Made by a program: the position numbers and the translations under genes. From Notamacropus eugenii (lineage: Eukaryota; Chordata; Mammalia; Diprotodontia; Macropodidae): DNA of 64,000 bases. The notes under the pieces are model-generated. The model had not been told where the DNA came from and did not search any database. It worked only from the letters and a program-made list of their open reading frames with translations. The stretch is from positions 215,725,116-215,789,115 of the forward strand of contig NC_092877.1 of NCBI RefSeq assembly GCF_028372415.1, given 5' to 3'. Shown here piece by piece: positions 23,602-35,014 of this stretch. The stretch's first letter is position 1; every line of letters starts with the position of its first letter.

Positions 23602-24429
23602 AATAATCAAGGAAAACTGCTCTGATATTCCAGAACCAGAGGATAAAATAAATATTAAAAGAAGCCACTGATCACTTCCTGCAAGAGACCCCAAAACAAA
23701 ACCTTCTGGGAATATTGTAGCCAAATTCCAGAGTTCCCAGGTCAAGGAGAAAATACTGCACGCAGCTAGAAAGAAACAATTTGAGTACTGTGGAAATTCA
23801 GTCAGGATAACACAAAATCTAGCAGTTTCTACATGAAGGGTTCAAAGGGCTTGGAATATGTTCAAAGGTCTGGAATATGATATTCCAGACATCAAAGAAG
23901 TTGGATTAAAACCAAGAATCACCTACCCAGCAAAACTGAGTATAATACTTCAGAGGGACAATGAAAAAGAGGGCTTTTAAGCATTCTTGATGAAAAGACT
24001 AGAATTGAATAGAAAATTTGACTTTCAAACACAAGAATAAAGAGAAGCATGAAAAGGTAAACAGGAAAGAGAAATCATAAAGGACTTACTAAATTTGAAC
24101 TGTTTACATTTCTACATGGAAAGACAATATTTGTAACTCTTGAGAGTTTTCTCAGCATTTGAGTAGTTGGAGGGATTATACACATAGAGACAGAGGGCAC
24201 AGGGTGAGTTAAACAGGAAGGCATGATATCTAAAAAAATAAAATTAAGGGATGAAAGAGGAATATATTTGGAAGATAAAGGGAGAAATGGAATGGGACAA
24301 TTTATCTCTCATAAAAGAGGCAAGAAAAATCTTTTTTCAATGGAGGATAAAAAAGACCAGGTGAGAAGGAAAAAGTGAAGCTTACTCTCATCACTTTTAG
24401 GGCAAGGAGGGAATAGCATGCACACTCAA

Positions 24430-24930
24430 TTTGGTATGAAAATTTATCTTACACTACAGGAAAGTAGGGGAGAAGGAAATAAAGGGGGGGGGTTTAGGGG
24501 TATGATAGAAGGAAGGGAAAATAGCAAGAGGGAGTAATTATAAGCAAACACTTTTGGGAAGGGACAAGGTAAAACGAAAGAATAGAATAAATGGGGGCAG
24601 GAAAGGATAGAGGGAAATATAGTTAGTCTTTCACAACCTGACTTTTATGGAATTCTTTTGCACAACTACACATGTATAGCCTGTATTGAATTACTGGCCT
24701 TCTCAGTGGGAATGGCTGGGGAGGGAGGAAGTGAGAGAAGTTGAAACTCAAAGTTTTAAGAAAGAATGTGGAGAATTGTTTTTGCATGGCACTGGGAAAT
24801 AAGAAATATAGGTAATGGGGTATAGAAATCTATCTTGCCCTATAAGAAAAGAGAGAAGATGGAAGAAAGGGAAGGGAGGGGTGTGATAGAAGGGAGGGCA
24901 GATTGGGGGAAGGGATAATCAGAATGCACA
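24430..24930 (+). repeat. Duplicated purine-rich module in the L1-derived 3' region
   Basis: Two direct copies about 385 bp apart: aatttatcttacactacagg...tatgatagaaggaagg (24437-24520) and aaatctatcttgccctata...tgtgatagaagggaggg (24823-24900). A G-run (ggggggggg) lies at 24484-24492. Confidence 0.7.
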
Positions 24931-25022
24931 GTGTCTTGGGGTAGAGGGAGTAGAGGGGGGAGAAAATTTGGAACTCAAAATCTTGTGGAAATGAATATTG
25001 AAAAATTAAATAAGTACATTTC

Positions 25023-26090
25023 AAAAAGATGTTTTAGACTTTTTATTCAACTCTCAAATATCCAGGTTATCTGGTATATGGGGCTTTCCAGTAGAGACAT
25101 GATTAAGTTACAGAGCACATGTAGATTTCAAAAATTAAAAGAATTATAATACAATCAAGCTTACATATGTTGGAGGCCTGGCTCAAACACTAGCATCCTC
25201 TTAGTTCAGGTTCAATATTGGTGTGGTGTGAGGTTCTCACAAGTTACTTAAACCTTTAACACATATTTGCTATTCCTAACACTGCAAAAATATGCAGCAA
25301 ATACATAATGGCAATTAACTTCACTGATGTTCCCATACCCCTATCTCCATCTGAAAATGCATCTAGTCAGTAGGTCAGTAAGGTATGGTATCCAGCACAT
25401 TCTCATTGGAGAAACCCTTACTATGGCCATGTTCCTAGACCAAGAGGTTTCATCTGGAAAGCTGGAACCAATCATGTTATATGGAGTGAGAGAAGAAAGT
25501 CACATCTATGAATCCAGGACTATCAGTAAAAGCTGGGATCAATGGAATTTCATCAGGAAAAGTGTTCCTATCGCAACCTAGAACTGCATCTTTGGCTCGC
25601 ATCTATTTCTCTGACATCTCTTCTCTGAGATCTTTGCCTTTTCTTGTTTTTTCCTTGGATGCTTTGTCCAAATGCAGTAATGGGATTTAATATTTCCAAA
25701 GAAATATTTGGCTTTCTTACTGCTTTTCATCCTCTCCTGCTCCCATTAGTTCTTTGCTTGGCTGCAGCTCTTCATTATGGCTGGAACAGTGCTGATGCTT
25801 TGGAGTGCTGATTTGTGGACGGTTCTGGTTATATAAACTCCAGACAGAGGAGAGTTTGCTATAAATTGGCTCCCTGTTCTGTACTTTGCTCTTTCATGTA
25901 ATTTCTAATCAGAAGGAACTAGGGAAGTCAGAGGCACCATTTTAGCTTCCTATATTTGCTAATTGTAGACTGAATTTAAATATTTTTACAAATAATTCTT
26001 AAATGCTTCCTCATTTATCTTCCATTTTGCCAATGCTCACAGTTATTTTTTTTCTCTTCATTCTTCTTGAAGAATGTAGTTTGTACTGAA
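25023..26090. other. Unassigned intergenic DNA
   Basis: No recognised repeat or gene. The plus frame 25327-25581 lacks family resemblance. Confidence 0.4.
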
Positions 26091-26097
26091 TAAATTA

Positions 26098-26250
26098 ATG
26101 AATGAAAAAAAGACATCTATTAGACACCAACAATATGCAAAGCATTGTGCTAAGTTCTGGGGATACAAATCGAAAAGACAGGCCCTTTTCTCAGAAGAAC
26201 TCCAATAAGTAAGGCACTCTAATAGAGGGTGATAACATACTTAAAAAGGT
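26098..26250 (-). mobile_element. L2 LINE 3' tail (minus)
   Basis: Plus-strand aagcattgtgctaagttctggggatacaaa and caataagtaaggcactctaatag are the antisense of the L2 tail. Confidence 0.75.
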
Positions 26251-26768
26251 TCATTTGCAATGTGAATAATGAAGTCCAGTAGCCCTTAAGGTCCGACAGC
26301 AAGGATTGCATACCAACTGTCATTTCCAATAATAAAACTATATCTTTGCCTGATGTTAAACCATCTCTAATGTCAAGGACTTTGGAGGAAAAAAGCTTTC
26401 TTTTCTTGGTCTTTAGAAGATGTGGCTGCTGAAGTGATTAGGGGTATGGGGGTGGTAAATTACCTGCAGAGGCAGTTGCCAAGTTCCATCTTCTCAAAGA
26501 TTGCTTTTCTGATTTGGGTTGGAAGATGAATTTATGGCTGGGGGAGAGAGAAGAGGTGTGCTATTCTAACACTTTGCTAGTATATGAAATTAAGTATATA
26601 AAGTAATACCTATGATTTCTGTTTTATTTCTTATTTTAATTACTATTTTGTTGATATATTATATTTTAAATTTTTGACCAGAATTTCCTCCTTTTTGCCT
26701 CCCTCTTCCTTTCCTAAAGAGCCATCCACCATAGAAACTTGTTTCTTTTGTTAATATGCTCCTGACCA

Positions 26769-27015
26769 GAGGCTAGATGGCTAAATGGATAGAGGATTGA
26801 ACCTGGAGTTAGAAAAATCTGACTTCAAATCCAGCGTAATACACCGAGTAACTGTGTGACCCTTGACAAATCACTTAATTTAATTTTCCTTAATCCACTG
26901 GAGAAGGAAATGGCAAACCACTCCACTTTTTTTTGCCAAGAAAACTCATTGAACAGCATTGGCATGCCATGATGCATGAGATCATGAAGAGCAGATACAA
27001 CTAAACCATAACCCT
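26769..27015 (+). mobile_element. Marsupial tRNA-derived SINE (plus), near full length
   Basis: ggctagatggctaaatgg, tggatagaggattgaacc, acttcaaatccagc, tgtgtgacccttgacaaatc, ctggagaaggaaatggcaaa, then a tail around gatcatgaagagcagata. Head, body and tail are all present; moderately diverged. Confidence 0.88.
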
Positions 27016-27159
27016 CACATTGCAATTGAGCAATTTTTTTCAAAACTGAAAAATAATGCCTTCAATGCAGAAACGCACAATCTAGCAAAACAAACTCCCA
27101 CAGTAGCAGTGTCTCAAAATATACACCTGATTGCATTTTAAATTCTCCAAACATAAATG

Positions 27160-27990
27160 AATGGCATGTTTTATCTTCTTTTGGGGGGGCTTGTGGTTTA
27201 TCTCTGCCTTGATTTGGATTCTAAATATTTTCAGAGTTGCTTTTCTTCATACTGTTGTTATCATTTTATAAATCATTTCCATAGTTCTGCTCAATTCATT
27301 GTGAATCAGTTCATAAAAGCCTTCCCAGTTTCTTCTGAAACTATTCAATCTATCATTTCTTATGGTATCATGATATTCCACTACATTCTTGTACTACAAT
27401 ATTTTAAGCCATTCTGTGATAGGAGGATACTCCCATAGTTTGGGAAAAGTGCTGCCACAAATATTTTTGAACTTATAGGTCCTTATCCTCTATTGTTTTA
27501 TTTCTTGAGATATGGGCCTAGAAGTAGTATATCTAGATCAAAAGGTATGCATATTTTAGTAAATTTAGGGAATAATTCCAAATTGCTTTCCAGAACAGCA
27601 TACTACTAAAAGTGCCCTAGTGTACCTGTTTTCCCATACAACCCTTCCAAGACATTTTTTTCCTTTCTCTCTTTTGTTATCTTTTCCATGATGGGTTGTG
27701 AGTGGTAGAATTTCAGAAATACTTTAATTTCCATTTCTGAATTTTATTAGTGAATTAGAGCATCTTCTCATATGATTGTTGGTGGCTTATATTTCTTCCT
27801 TTGAAAACTTCCCATTAATATGTTTTGGCCATTTGTCTACCAGAGAATATCCCCTTAGGCTTATAAATAGAAATAAGTTTTTCCTGTATGTCTATAATAT
27901 GAGAACCTTATTAAAGAAATTCCTTTCAAATATTTTTCTGTGTAATCTATTGGTCTTCTAATTTTACATTAGATTTGTTTATGCAAAACA
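27160..27990 (-). mobile_element. Old L1 LINE 3' fragment (minus)
   Basis: Antisense of the L1 ORF2 C-terminus: ttatggtatcatgatattcc, gctgccacaaatatttttg, ccaaattgctttccagaac, then gttttggccatttgtctacc. Clearly older than the copies at 15-21 kb. Confidence 0.75.
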
Positions 27991-28214
27991 ACTATGGACA
28001 AATCTTTATATTTTGAATCAATCAGACAGAGCTAAAAAATTCTTTAATTTAGGTAATTTTAATATCAGGGAAATGATGAAACAGGAAATTGCTACATCCT
28101 TGCCATAATTATCACCTCAATTTCTTATGACCATAGGTATAACTAGAGTGGAAGTGACATGTACTGACACATCAAGCCTCTTCTCTATTCATGCCAATAG
28201 TTATGACCCACTTG

Positions 28215-28450
28215 TATAACAGGCAGCTAAGATAAACTGGAAAGAACACTTGACTTGGAATTAGAACACAAATTTTAAATCCCCAGCTCTGCTACTTGCT
28301 GGCTAAATAAACACAAACAGGTACCTTGACCTTTCTTAGTTTCAGTTGTTTCATCTCAAAATTATTTTTATTAAATCATCTGTCCTACTTACCTCTCAGA
28401 TAATTTGAGTATAAAATTATATGATCTGCGCAATATTTTAACATTTTTTT
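28215..28450 (+). mobile_element. MIR/THER-type SINE (plus)
   Basis: aaagaacacttgacttgg, aaatccccagctctgctac and ttagtttcagttgtttcatct match the MIR head and core in order. Confidence 0.75.
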
Positions 28451-28454
28451 AATT

Positions 28455-29335
28455 AGCAAGCATCTATTTTTTCTCCCTCCATATAGATAAAAAAGGAAGA
28501 AAAAACCCTTCGAAACAAATATCTACAAACAAAGCAAACCATTTTCAAAAAAAATATGTCATTCTACATATGGAGTTGTTCACCTCTGTCAGATATTGGG
28601 TAGAATGTTTCATTGTCATTAAGAACAACCTCTTAAGAGGCTATCTACTTAGCTAATTATTGGCAATATTACAATTATCAGATGACCTCCCATTACCTCC
28701 TAGCTGCTTAGAACAATACCTCAAATTCTCCTACTCAGTTCTAGTTGGCATAATAAGTCTCTGTATAGTAAGGGAAACTAGCAATCAAGTCACAACCCTA
28801 GCCTATAAATTATCTTTCTTATATCAAGTCTTAATACGTTACTGAAAAATATTCAAGCTCAGCACTTGCTCTGTAGGCACTGATTCAACTTCTTAAAACC
28901 CGACAAAAGTCAGTGAAAAGACTTTCTCAACAAATTGATTCCAAAAGCACACTACTCTCCCTCTCTAGTCTCAGTGTGGCATACAACCAAAAACTACTTT
29001 CAGAATAATCACTAGCTCTCCTTCACATGCTCTAAATTACTGTTCTTAGGCTAGCTAGTCTTTCAACCACCAAATCAAGCAAAGCAAACTCCGAGGCTAC
29101 TTTCTGACACTCCTAAATACCCCAAGGAAATTGTAAATTCCAGAATTCTTTGGAAACTCTTAGACACATCCATTTCCTCCCTGTCTCTTCTCAGCCCGCA
29201 CAGATCCAAACTTCGGACTTATTTATGGAATTTCAAAGAAAAGAATCACATCAAACAAGAGGGAGTCAACAAGTTTTGATCTGCAAATAGAGGATAGAGC
29301 CTGTACATCACTGAAATCATGCTTCAATTGACAAA
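28455..29335. other. Unassigned intergenic DNA
   Basis: Relatively C-rich on the plus strand between 28860 and 29250 (many ctc, aac and cca words). No family or coding signal recognised; the plus frame 28660-28845 is not recognisable. Confidence 0.35.
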
Positions 29336-29339
29336 CTAA

Positions 29340-29480
29340 ACCAGAGGTTCCAAAACTTACTTGACCTACTGCCCCCTTTAAAGAAAATTACTCAGCAAGC
29401 CCCTGGAAATCTATTTTCTTTAAGTATTTAACATTTTTAAAAAATTTGCATCATTTCAAAAATATAAAACATATGCAGTA
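29340..29480 (+). mobile_element. Possible DNA-transposon (hAT-like) fragment
   Basis: accagaggttccaaaacttac...ctactgccccctttaaag resembles the terminal sequence of hAT-type nonautonomous elements in mammals. The other end is not identified. Confidence 0.35.
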
Positions 29481-30309
29481 TGCATCATGATGCAATATGC
29501 ATCATGTAACCCTATAGTATTATATTGTGAACAAGTCAGTAGATGCACATATTCCTGCCAATGCATGCTGGACTTCCCAACAGCGCAAAGCACACTCACC
29601 AGGCAACACTTGCTTGAGACCATGTCACGTTTTATTTCTATTGAATTTTCATGTTTATCATATTGTTTAACATGTCTCTCCTATCCTTGAACTTGCACTT
29701 TTGAGGCTTTGAATCTAAAATTCAGGGGTTTTCTTTTATTCCTATTAAATTTAGTCTTGTTGTATTCGACCTATTGTTGGATTCCAGTGAGGTATTTTGA
29801 ATTCCAGTTCTTTCACTCAACATATTAAGTGTCACTACTAACTTTGTGTTATCTCATTTAAACTTTTTTCTGTCACTTTCTGCCCCTCCACATGCCCTGA
29901 TGCTCACTCTCCAGCCTATATGTCCATCTGAAGTTGAAGATCCAGACCAAACCCCCCATTACCCTGAGCTCCAATAGATGAACATTTCACCTCATGCTTC
30001 CTTGTCTCAGGTTCGCCATATCAATATCTGGTCATTGCCCCTGCATGAAAACTCTCTCCTCCCCTTTCTAACCACTTTCCAAATTCAGCCTTGAGAACTG
30101 TAGTCAAATCAATTCTATATGTCCTGCTTATATAATAAGTTAGAACATAACAAAGTTCGGAAGGAAGCACAGACAAGTCAGATAATGTTGAAAGTAATAT
30201 GTAGAATTTATCCTATACTTTTATAAAAAGAAAGCAGCATGAAATGGAGACTAACAGATGAATGTAGAATGTACTTTTTGTGTTCTGCTGTGTGTATGGT
30301 AATAATCTT

Positions 30310-30535
30310 TTTTGTGTATATTCATGTTCATAATAAATACATGTGGATATATACATGCATGTGTATATTGTGTACATAAACATGCCTATATGTATATACA
30401 CTTATACATAGAGACACATGCACATAAAATATATGCATTGGCAGATGTGTGTATGCATATACACATATACATGCGTGTGTATATACCCATATTTATATCT
30501 GTCTATACCTAGATTTCTATATAGATATATAATTT
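30310..30535 (+). repeat. Impure ATAC/TGTA/CATA low-complexity region
   Basis: Alternating purine-pyrimidine words (tacatgcatgtgtatattg, atacacatatacatgcgtg). Tyr/His/Cys-rich frames on both strands arise from it. Confidence 0.8.
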
Positions 30536-30539
30536 TTCC

Positions 30540-30640
30540 CTTTAGAATATAAACTGCTTGAAAAGAGAGACTCTTTTGCTGGACATCTGCATTCCTCATT
30601 CTTGGCATATAACCTTAAACAAAGCAATGATTAAATGATC
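30540..30640 (+). mobile_element. L2 LINE 3' tail (plus), decayed
   Basis: agaatataaactgcttgaaa and cattcttggcatata correspond to the L2 tail words tagaatgtaagctccttga and ctggcacata. Confidence 0.55.
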
Positions 30641-30654
30641 ATAAGCAAATTGGA

Positions 30655-30850
30655 AGGCAAAATGGTACAGTGAAAAGAATACTAGGTTTGAACGGAGAAA
30701 ACGTTGGTTTGGATTCTAGTTCTTCTCCTTACCACTTGTGTCATGATATCCCTGGGTATTGATACCTTTATCTGGAAAAGGATGGAATTGGGCTGAATGA
30801 TGACTGAAGTTCCTTCAAGCTCTAAATTAACATTTTTGAGCCTTTTGAAA
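30655..30850 (+). mobile_element. MIR/THER-type SINE (plus)
   Basis: ggtacagtgaaaagaatac, ttggattctagttcttc and the end ttccttcaagctctaaatt follow the MIR consensus order. Confidence 0.7.
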
Positions 30851-30854
30851 TCAT

Positions 30855-31910
30855 GCCAAGTATATTTCTATTGAAGTCACTGATAAAAAATGTTGAGCAG
30901 AAGACTTCACAGCATGTTTACTCAAAGTGTTCTTCTAGAGAACTCCCTCCAAGTTACAAATGACAGTAACTAACATGTCTCTGAATTTACCTAACTGTAC
31001 TATGACTGAGCCCACATCTTTCTATCTTATTTTGCTTTATTTCCCCTCTTCTACATGTAACCTTTTTAATTTGTAGAAGCGAAAACACTGCATTCAAACA
31101 AAGAATCTCACATAATACAAAATACTAAAGGTGATAATTAAGGCAGCCTCTCCCCTCAATCACATGAAATATTTTGTGTTTCTCTTTAGTACTACAACAT
31201 GGCAGGAAGTATTAAGGTGGAACAGCTAAGTTAAGTCTGTTCCTTGCTCTTCTTGGAAAGGAGCTGGGAAAGAAGGTTAAGTATGATCCTTTGGCCATAG
31301 TGGTGACAACTGCAAGCAGGTTGTTCATCTGTCCATCATTCACCACTGCCAGATAGATGGGCTGAGACTTGATCTTATACACCTTCACATTTTTCCATTT
31401 GATCATAACTTCAGAACCTTCCACAAGGACACTGTAGAAGACTTTGTCATATACCCTGCTGAAATCCAGATGTACTATATCTACAGCTTTCTCTGATCCA
31501 TCAGTTTAATGAACTTGTCAAAAGAAGGAAACGAAGTTTGTCTGGCATGACTTACACTTAATGAACCCATAGTGACATATTGATCACCGTTTCCCTTTCT
31601 AAGGGCTCACAAACTATTCTTTTAATACTATGTTCTAATATTTGCTAGCAGTGAGTATCACACTCAGCTTGCCAGTGATTTGCAGCATCTGCCTTCAAAC
31701 CTAGTTCCTGAAAACTGAAATATTTATCTACCAGTAATCCAGCATAACATCTCTATTTTTCCATATTTTCACAAAGAGTAGCTTATCAATCATATACACT
31801 AATTCTCTCATAATTGTAGGAGATAATTTATCATTTTTGATGATGTAAACTCATTAAATTGCCATGATTTGTCCTTGAATTTCCCTTCTATTCCTCTTGA
31901 AAAAAATGTT
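30855..31910 (-). mobile_element. CR1/L3 LINE (minus), interrupted by an H2A-like insertion
   Basis: Two collinear pieces, 30855-31030 and 31424-31910. The minus strand encodes AVDIVHLDFSRVYDKV, the motif A block of CR1-clade reverse transcriptase. Plus-strand words ccctgctgaaatccagatg, ctggcatgactta and gatgaaccc-like aatgaacccata match antisense CR1. The left piece ends cccacatctttctatctta and the right piece begins cacaaggac; these are contiguous in the family, so 31031-31423 is an insertion. Confidence 0.8.
31225..31385 (-). pseudogene. Probable histone H2A retrocopy fragment
   Basis: The minus strand encodes YLAVVNDGQMNNLLAVVTT, resembling the H2A segment [20 protein letters not shown], and the DNA alignment across it is good. 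Upstream NVKVYKIKSQ can be set against NKKTRIIPRH; downstream a PSSFPRR-like piece may correspond to the LLPKK region after a frameshift. The N-terminal half is missing. The fragment sits within about 390 bp (31031-31423) that interrupts an otherwise continuous CR1/L3 LINE copy, so it arrived as an insertion. Histone H2A genes are intronless, so the lack of introns is uninformative. Paralogue uncertain. Confidence 0.5.
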
Positions 31911-31937
31911 TTTGTTTTTACTTTGTTTTGTTTTGTT

Positions 31938-32680
31938 GCAAAGTGTAAAGAATGCTGACTTTGGAGCCAGAGGAATCCAAAGATCTGGATTCAAACTTGG
32001 TCTTTGTCACTTACTACTCTGAGAAATTAGTATTTCTTTCTTGTATTTAGTAACTAATTATTGTATTAGGATTGAAGTTTTTCCACTGTTCTGCTTCCTC
32101 ATCCAGAAACCAACCAGTGTGGGAAATCACACTTAAAAATTTACTCAGACCAAGATCTAATCAGACAGTAAAAGAAATTCTAAGTTTGGGCTAATAAGTG
32201 CACTCCTGCTCAAGTGTTTGCTCAGACAGATCTATGGAAATTGATGTCTCTTTGACCAAGATTTGAGTGACCCAAGTTACATACCCCAAGACCCTGATTA
32301 TAATATAATCCAGCCTCTCATTGTAATATTCATTTTCTCATTGCTTGTTGACCGATCAGAGTTGATCGCACTACTCAATAACACCCACGCTTCAAAGGGT
32401 ATACAAACCATGAACCTACTACTATGATGGTTCTTTAGTCTAAAATAGATGGCCGAATGACAATGCTTTCATTAATAAATGTATAGGTCTTATTAATAAA
32501 ATGTTTAAATTAGCAAGAAACTATGTCTCTCAAACTTTTGAATTATCACACTATCTATTTTACCTCTGTCAAATCACCTGATCATTCTGGCTATCAGTTT
32601 CTTAATCTATAAATGGGAGGGTTTACTAAATTACCTCTAAGGTATCTTCTCATTCTAAATCTATAATCCTTATTAGAAAC
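31938..32680 (+). mobile_element. MIR SINE (plus), split in two
   Basis: First half 31938-32019 (gattcaaacttggtc, ttgtcacttactac); second half 32550-32680 (cctctgtcaaatcac, cagtttcttaatctataaatg, ctctaaggtatcttctcat). The halves are consecutive in MIR, so about 530 bp between them are an insertion. Confidence 0.7.
32020..32549 (+). mobile_element. Possible solo LTR (fossil), inside MIR
   Basis: A 530-bp insertion starting TG and ending CA. Toward its right end it contains an aataaa-type polyadenylation word and A/T-rich promoter-like stretches, as LTRs do. No internal viral genes flank it, so it would be a lone LTR. Family unknown; moderately old since it lies within an ancient MIR but is itself fairly coherent. 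Confidence 0.4.
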
Positions 32681-32829
32681 TCAGACATGACTCCAAAACT
32701 CTAGTCCATTTTTCAGGTGGTATTGAAAACTCATCTCTATTTAAATTGCCCTGGGATGATAGTCACTTATCACTTTCTTTAAGTCTCCCTTCAAGTTTAA
32801 TTCTCTTACCAGTTTGGAAACACATCAAC

Positions 32830-32965
32830 TCTGGATTTTGATTTAAATGCCACCTCTGATGCTTACTATCTGTGTGAAAAGGGATAAATCATGATTTTTT
32901 GGGCCTCTGTTTTTTCATTTGAAAATGAAGGAGTCAGACTAGATAGCTCCTAGAGTCCTCATGAT
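32830..32965 (+). mobile_element. MIR SINE fragment (plus)
   Basis: gattttgatttaaatgcc, cttactatctgtgtg, ttttttcatttgaaaatgaag and agactagatagctccta match MIR in order. Confidence 0.65.
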
Positions 32966-33865
32966 TGCAGACCATCATGTTTGGTCAAAACTAAGTCAGA
33001 AGAAAGCACAATTGTATATAAAGGCCAAAGGAAAGTCAGCATATACTGGAGACTCTCATGGTATCCTTTCAAATTGTAGGGACTTAGGGAACTTTTCCCT
33101 TTTTTACCTCATACAGGACATTGATTTGTGCCCCTCAAATGTTGTGATGTATTAGTTTATATTGAAGTAATCTTTGCATGTGCCATATTTCACACTATTC
33201 TCATATACTATTAAAATACAAGATACATTAAGACAAAAATTCTTTCCTCTCTAACCTGTACATCCACTGGAGCCTAGCACAGCTTATAAATGTTTATTTT
33301 TCAATTTAATTAATTTGAACTGAGGAACAGCTAGTGGTCCCAGCACTTAATCCTGGGACTGTAGTTAGTTTGGACGTTTAGAGGAAGTAGACAGAAGAGA
33401 TGAAGCTGATTTCTTAATTCAACCTTTCTATTCACATATGAGAAAAAGAGTTTGAGTGGAGAGTATGGGTAGAGTTTATGTGCAATATTTCTGAAAGGAA
33501 TTCTATGGCTCATTTATGCTTTTTGGACCTCTGGGTTTGTTCCTTTTATTCCTCTTGTAAGAAGTATTGGATGTTCCTGGGGACAGGATCTATATCAAGT
33601 ATAGGGAAAGCTGAGCAATAATCCAATTTTTTTCTGGATATGTTCTGGAATTACTCAGAGGTTTGCATTATCTCAGGAAAGGAGTTCTGCTAGCTCAACA
33701 CCAGAACATACACAAAAAATCAGTTATTCAAATTATTTCCTTCATTTTCTGCAAGATGAGATGAGCATAAAGGCAAGCCATGAAGGTATCAGATGCTCTA
33801 CTGCTTTGCAAAGGAAAACCTTCAGTTTATGTCTGGATAGTTGCTTTCTCATCACCACATAGAAT

Positions 33866-33975
33866 GAGAGACCTGTAGAGCCAGAAAGGACTTCAATATA
33901 ACTTTCTTGTTTTATTAAAGAAGAAACTGAGAGCCAGAGAGATCAAATGCTTTAGTCAAAATATAAATACTCACT
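33866..33975 (-). mobile_element. MIR SINE fragment (minus)
   Basis: gtagagccagaaaggactt and gaagaaactgagagccagagag are the antisense MIR core. Confidence 0.6.
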
Positions 33976-34295
33976 ATAGAGGATAGGTCATCTTGGGGGA
34001 TAAGAGAGGGAAGAGGTGGCAGGTTTTTACCTATATGCCAGAAGTTGCTTTGAGTTGATCTTGCTGTATGGCTGGCACCACAAAGAGCTAAATGAAATGG
34101 ATGCTGGTTGGTTGTATTGATCTACATTGTGAAGCAACTTTTACTTCTTGTCCCTTCTACTTTCATTCAAATACGGCACTCATTGGCACATATACATTCA
34201 TTCCCCATTGGATAGATCACCACATAGAAATTTTCTTACCCTGAAGTGGTACTGCAGTGTCCTCTCCACCTATTTTGGATTTGTCTTAAAAAAAG

Positions 34296-34748
34296 ACAAA
34301 AGAAATGATGAGAAGGTAGATTTCAGAAAAACCGGGAAAGACTTATATGAACTAAATGAGTGAAGCGAGTAAAACCAGGAGAACAATGTATACAGTAGCA
34401 GCAATATTGTGTGATGATCAGTTATGATAGACTTAGCTCTTCTAAGAAATATAATGATCCAAGACAATTCCAACAGACTTGTGATGAAAAATGCTATCCA
34501 CATTCAGAGAAAGAACTATGGAGTCTGAATGCAGATGGAAGCATATTTTTTTCTCTTTTTTATTTTTTTCTTTCCATAGTTTTTCCCCTTTTTATTCTGA
34601 TTCTTTTTTCAGAACATGACTAATGTAGAAGTAAGATTAATATGATTGTACATGTATAACCTATATCAGATTGCTCACTGTCTTGGAGAAAGAGGAGGGA
34701 GGTGGAATGTTGGAAACTATCTTTACATGTAATTGGAAAAAAAATAAA
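34296..34748 (+). mobile_element. L1 LINE 3' end fragment (plus)
   Basis: gaaatgatgagaaggtag, ccaggagaacaatgtataca, gatgaaaaatgctatcc, gtacatgtataacctatatc and the end aactatctttacatgtaatt followed by aaaataaaata: the plus-strand 3' end of the marsupial-type L1. 5'-truncated. Confidence 0.85.
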
Positions 34749-34904
34749 ATACTTTGAAGTGGGGAAATATAATTTTTTCAGTAGAAAGTGCCATAGAAAT
34801 GTTAACTTTTGCTAATATGATCATTATATCCTTTCTAAGTTATGTTCTTCAATTAATTCCTTAGTATAGTAGAAAAAAGAATTGGTTCTCCAGAAGTTCA
34901 CAAC

Positions 34905-35010
34905 CATCAGAGACCTCAACTATTTAATCTATAAAAAAAAAGAGGATTGAACTTGATGATTTTTGGGGTCCTTTCAGGCTGTAAATGCCGGATCCATTAA
35001 TTCCTAGAAA
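34905..35010 (+). mobile_element. MIR/THER SINE 3' fragment (plus)
   Basis: gaggattgaacttgatgat and ggtcctttcaggctgtaaatg match the MIR 3' part. Confidence 0.6.
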
Positions 35011-35014
35011 TACC

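Larger units (their letters stand above)
22186..25022 (+). mobile_element. L1-derived, ORF1-only element (HAL1-like), plus strand
   Basis: It starts gattggagccaagatggtgg, a marsupial-type L1 5' end, followed by a 5' UTR of about 750 bp. ORF1 begins at ATG 22934 (MSRKGGKIKPIEGYFLG). A coiled coil follows (heptad-rich KANEEKNTLKSRISQMKK and EENSSLKIRMEQMEAND, 23278-23430), then ENRSRRDNFKVMG leading into the RNA-binding domain. ORF1 has at least one stop near 23203 and frameshifts. After it come about 1 kb of purine-rich 3' sequence and a tail ending in aaaaattaaataagtac. No ORF2 sequence is present, so it is either a half-L1 or an L1 that lost ORF2. Confidence 0.82.

Noticed and set aside
24830-25149. 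Frames at the end of the HAL1-like element as a separate gene
   Set aside because: They overlap the purine-rich 3' region and tail and have no independent family resemblance.
26769-27015. Possible tRNA gene (box-A and box-B-like words in several SINE heads)
   Set aside because: The tRNA-like heads continue into SINE bodies and tails; no cloverleaf with intact acceptor stem is evident. No true tRNA gene was seen in the window.
30213-30608. Tyr/His/Cys-rich frames near 30.3-30.6 kb, and similar at 37.3-37.6 and 44.0-44.4 kb
   Set aside because: Derived from alternating CA/TG/TA low-complexity DNA.
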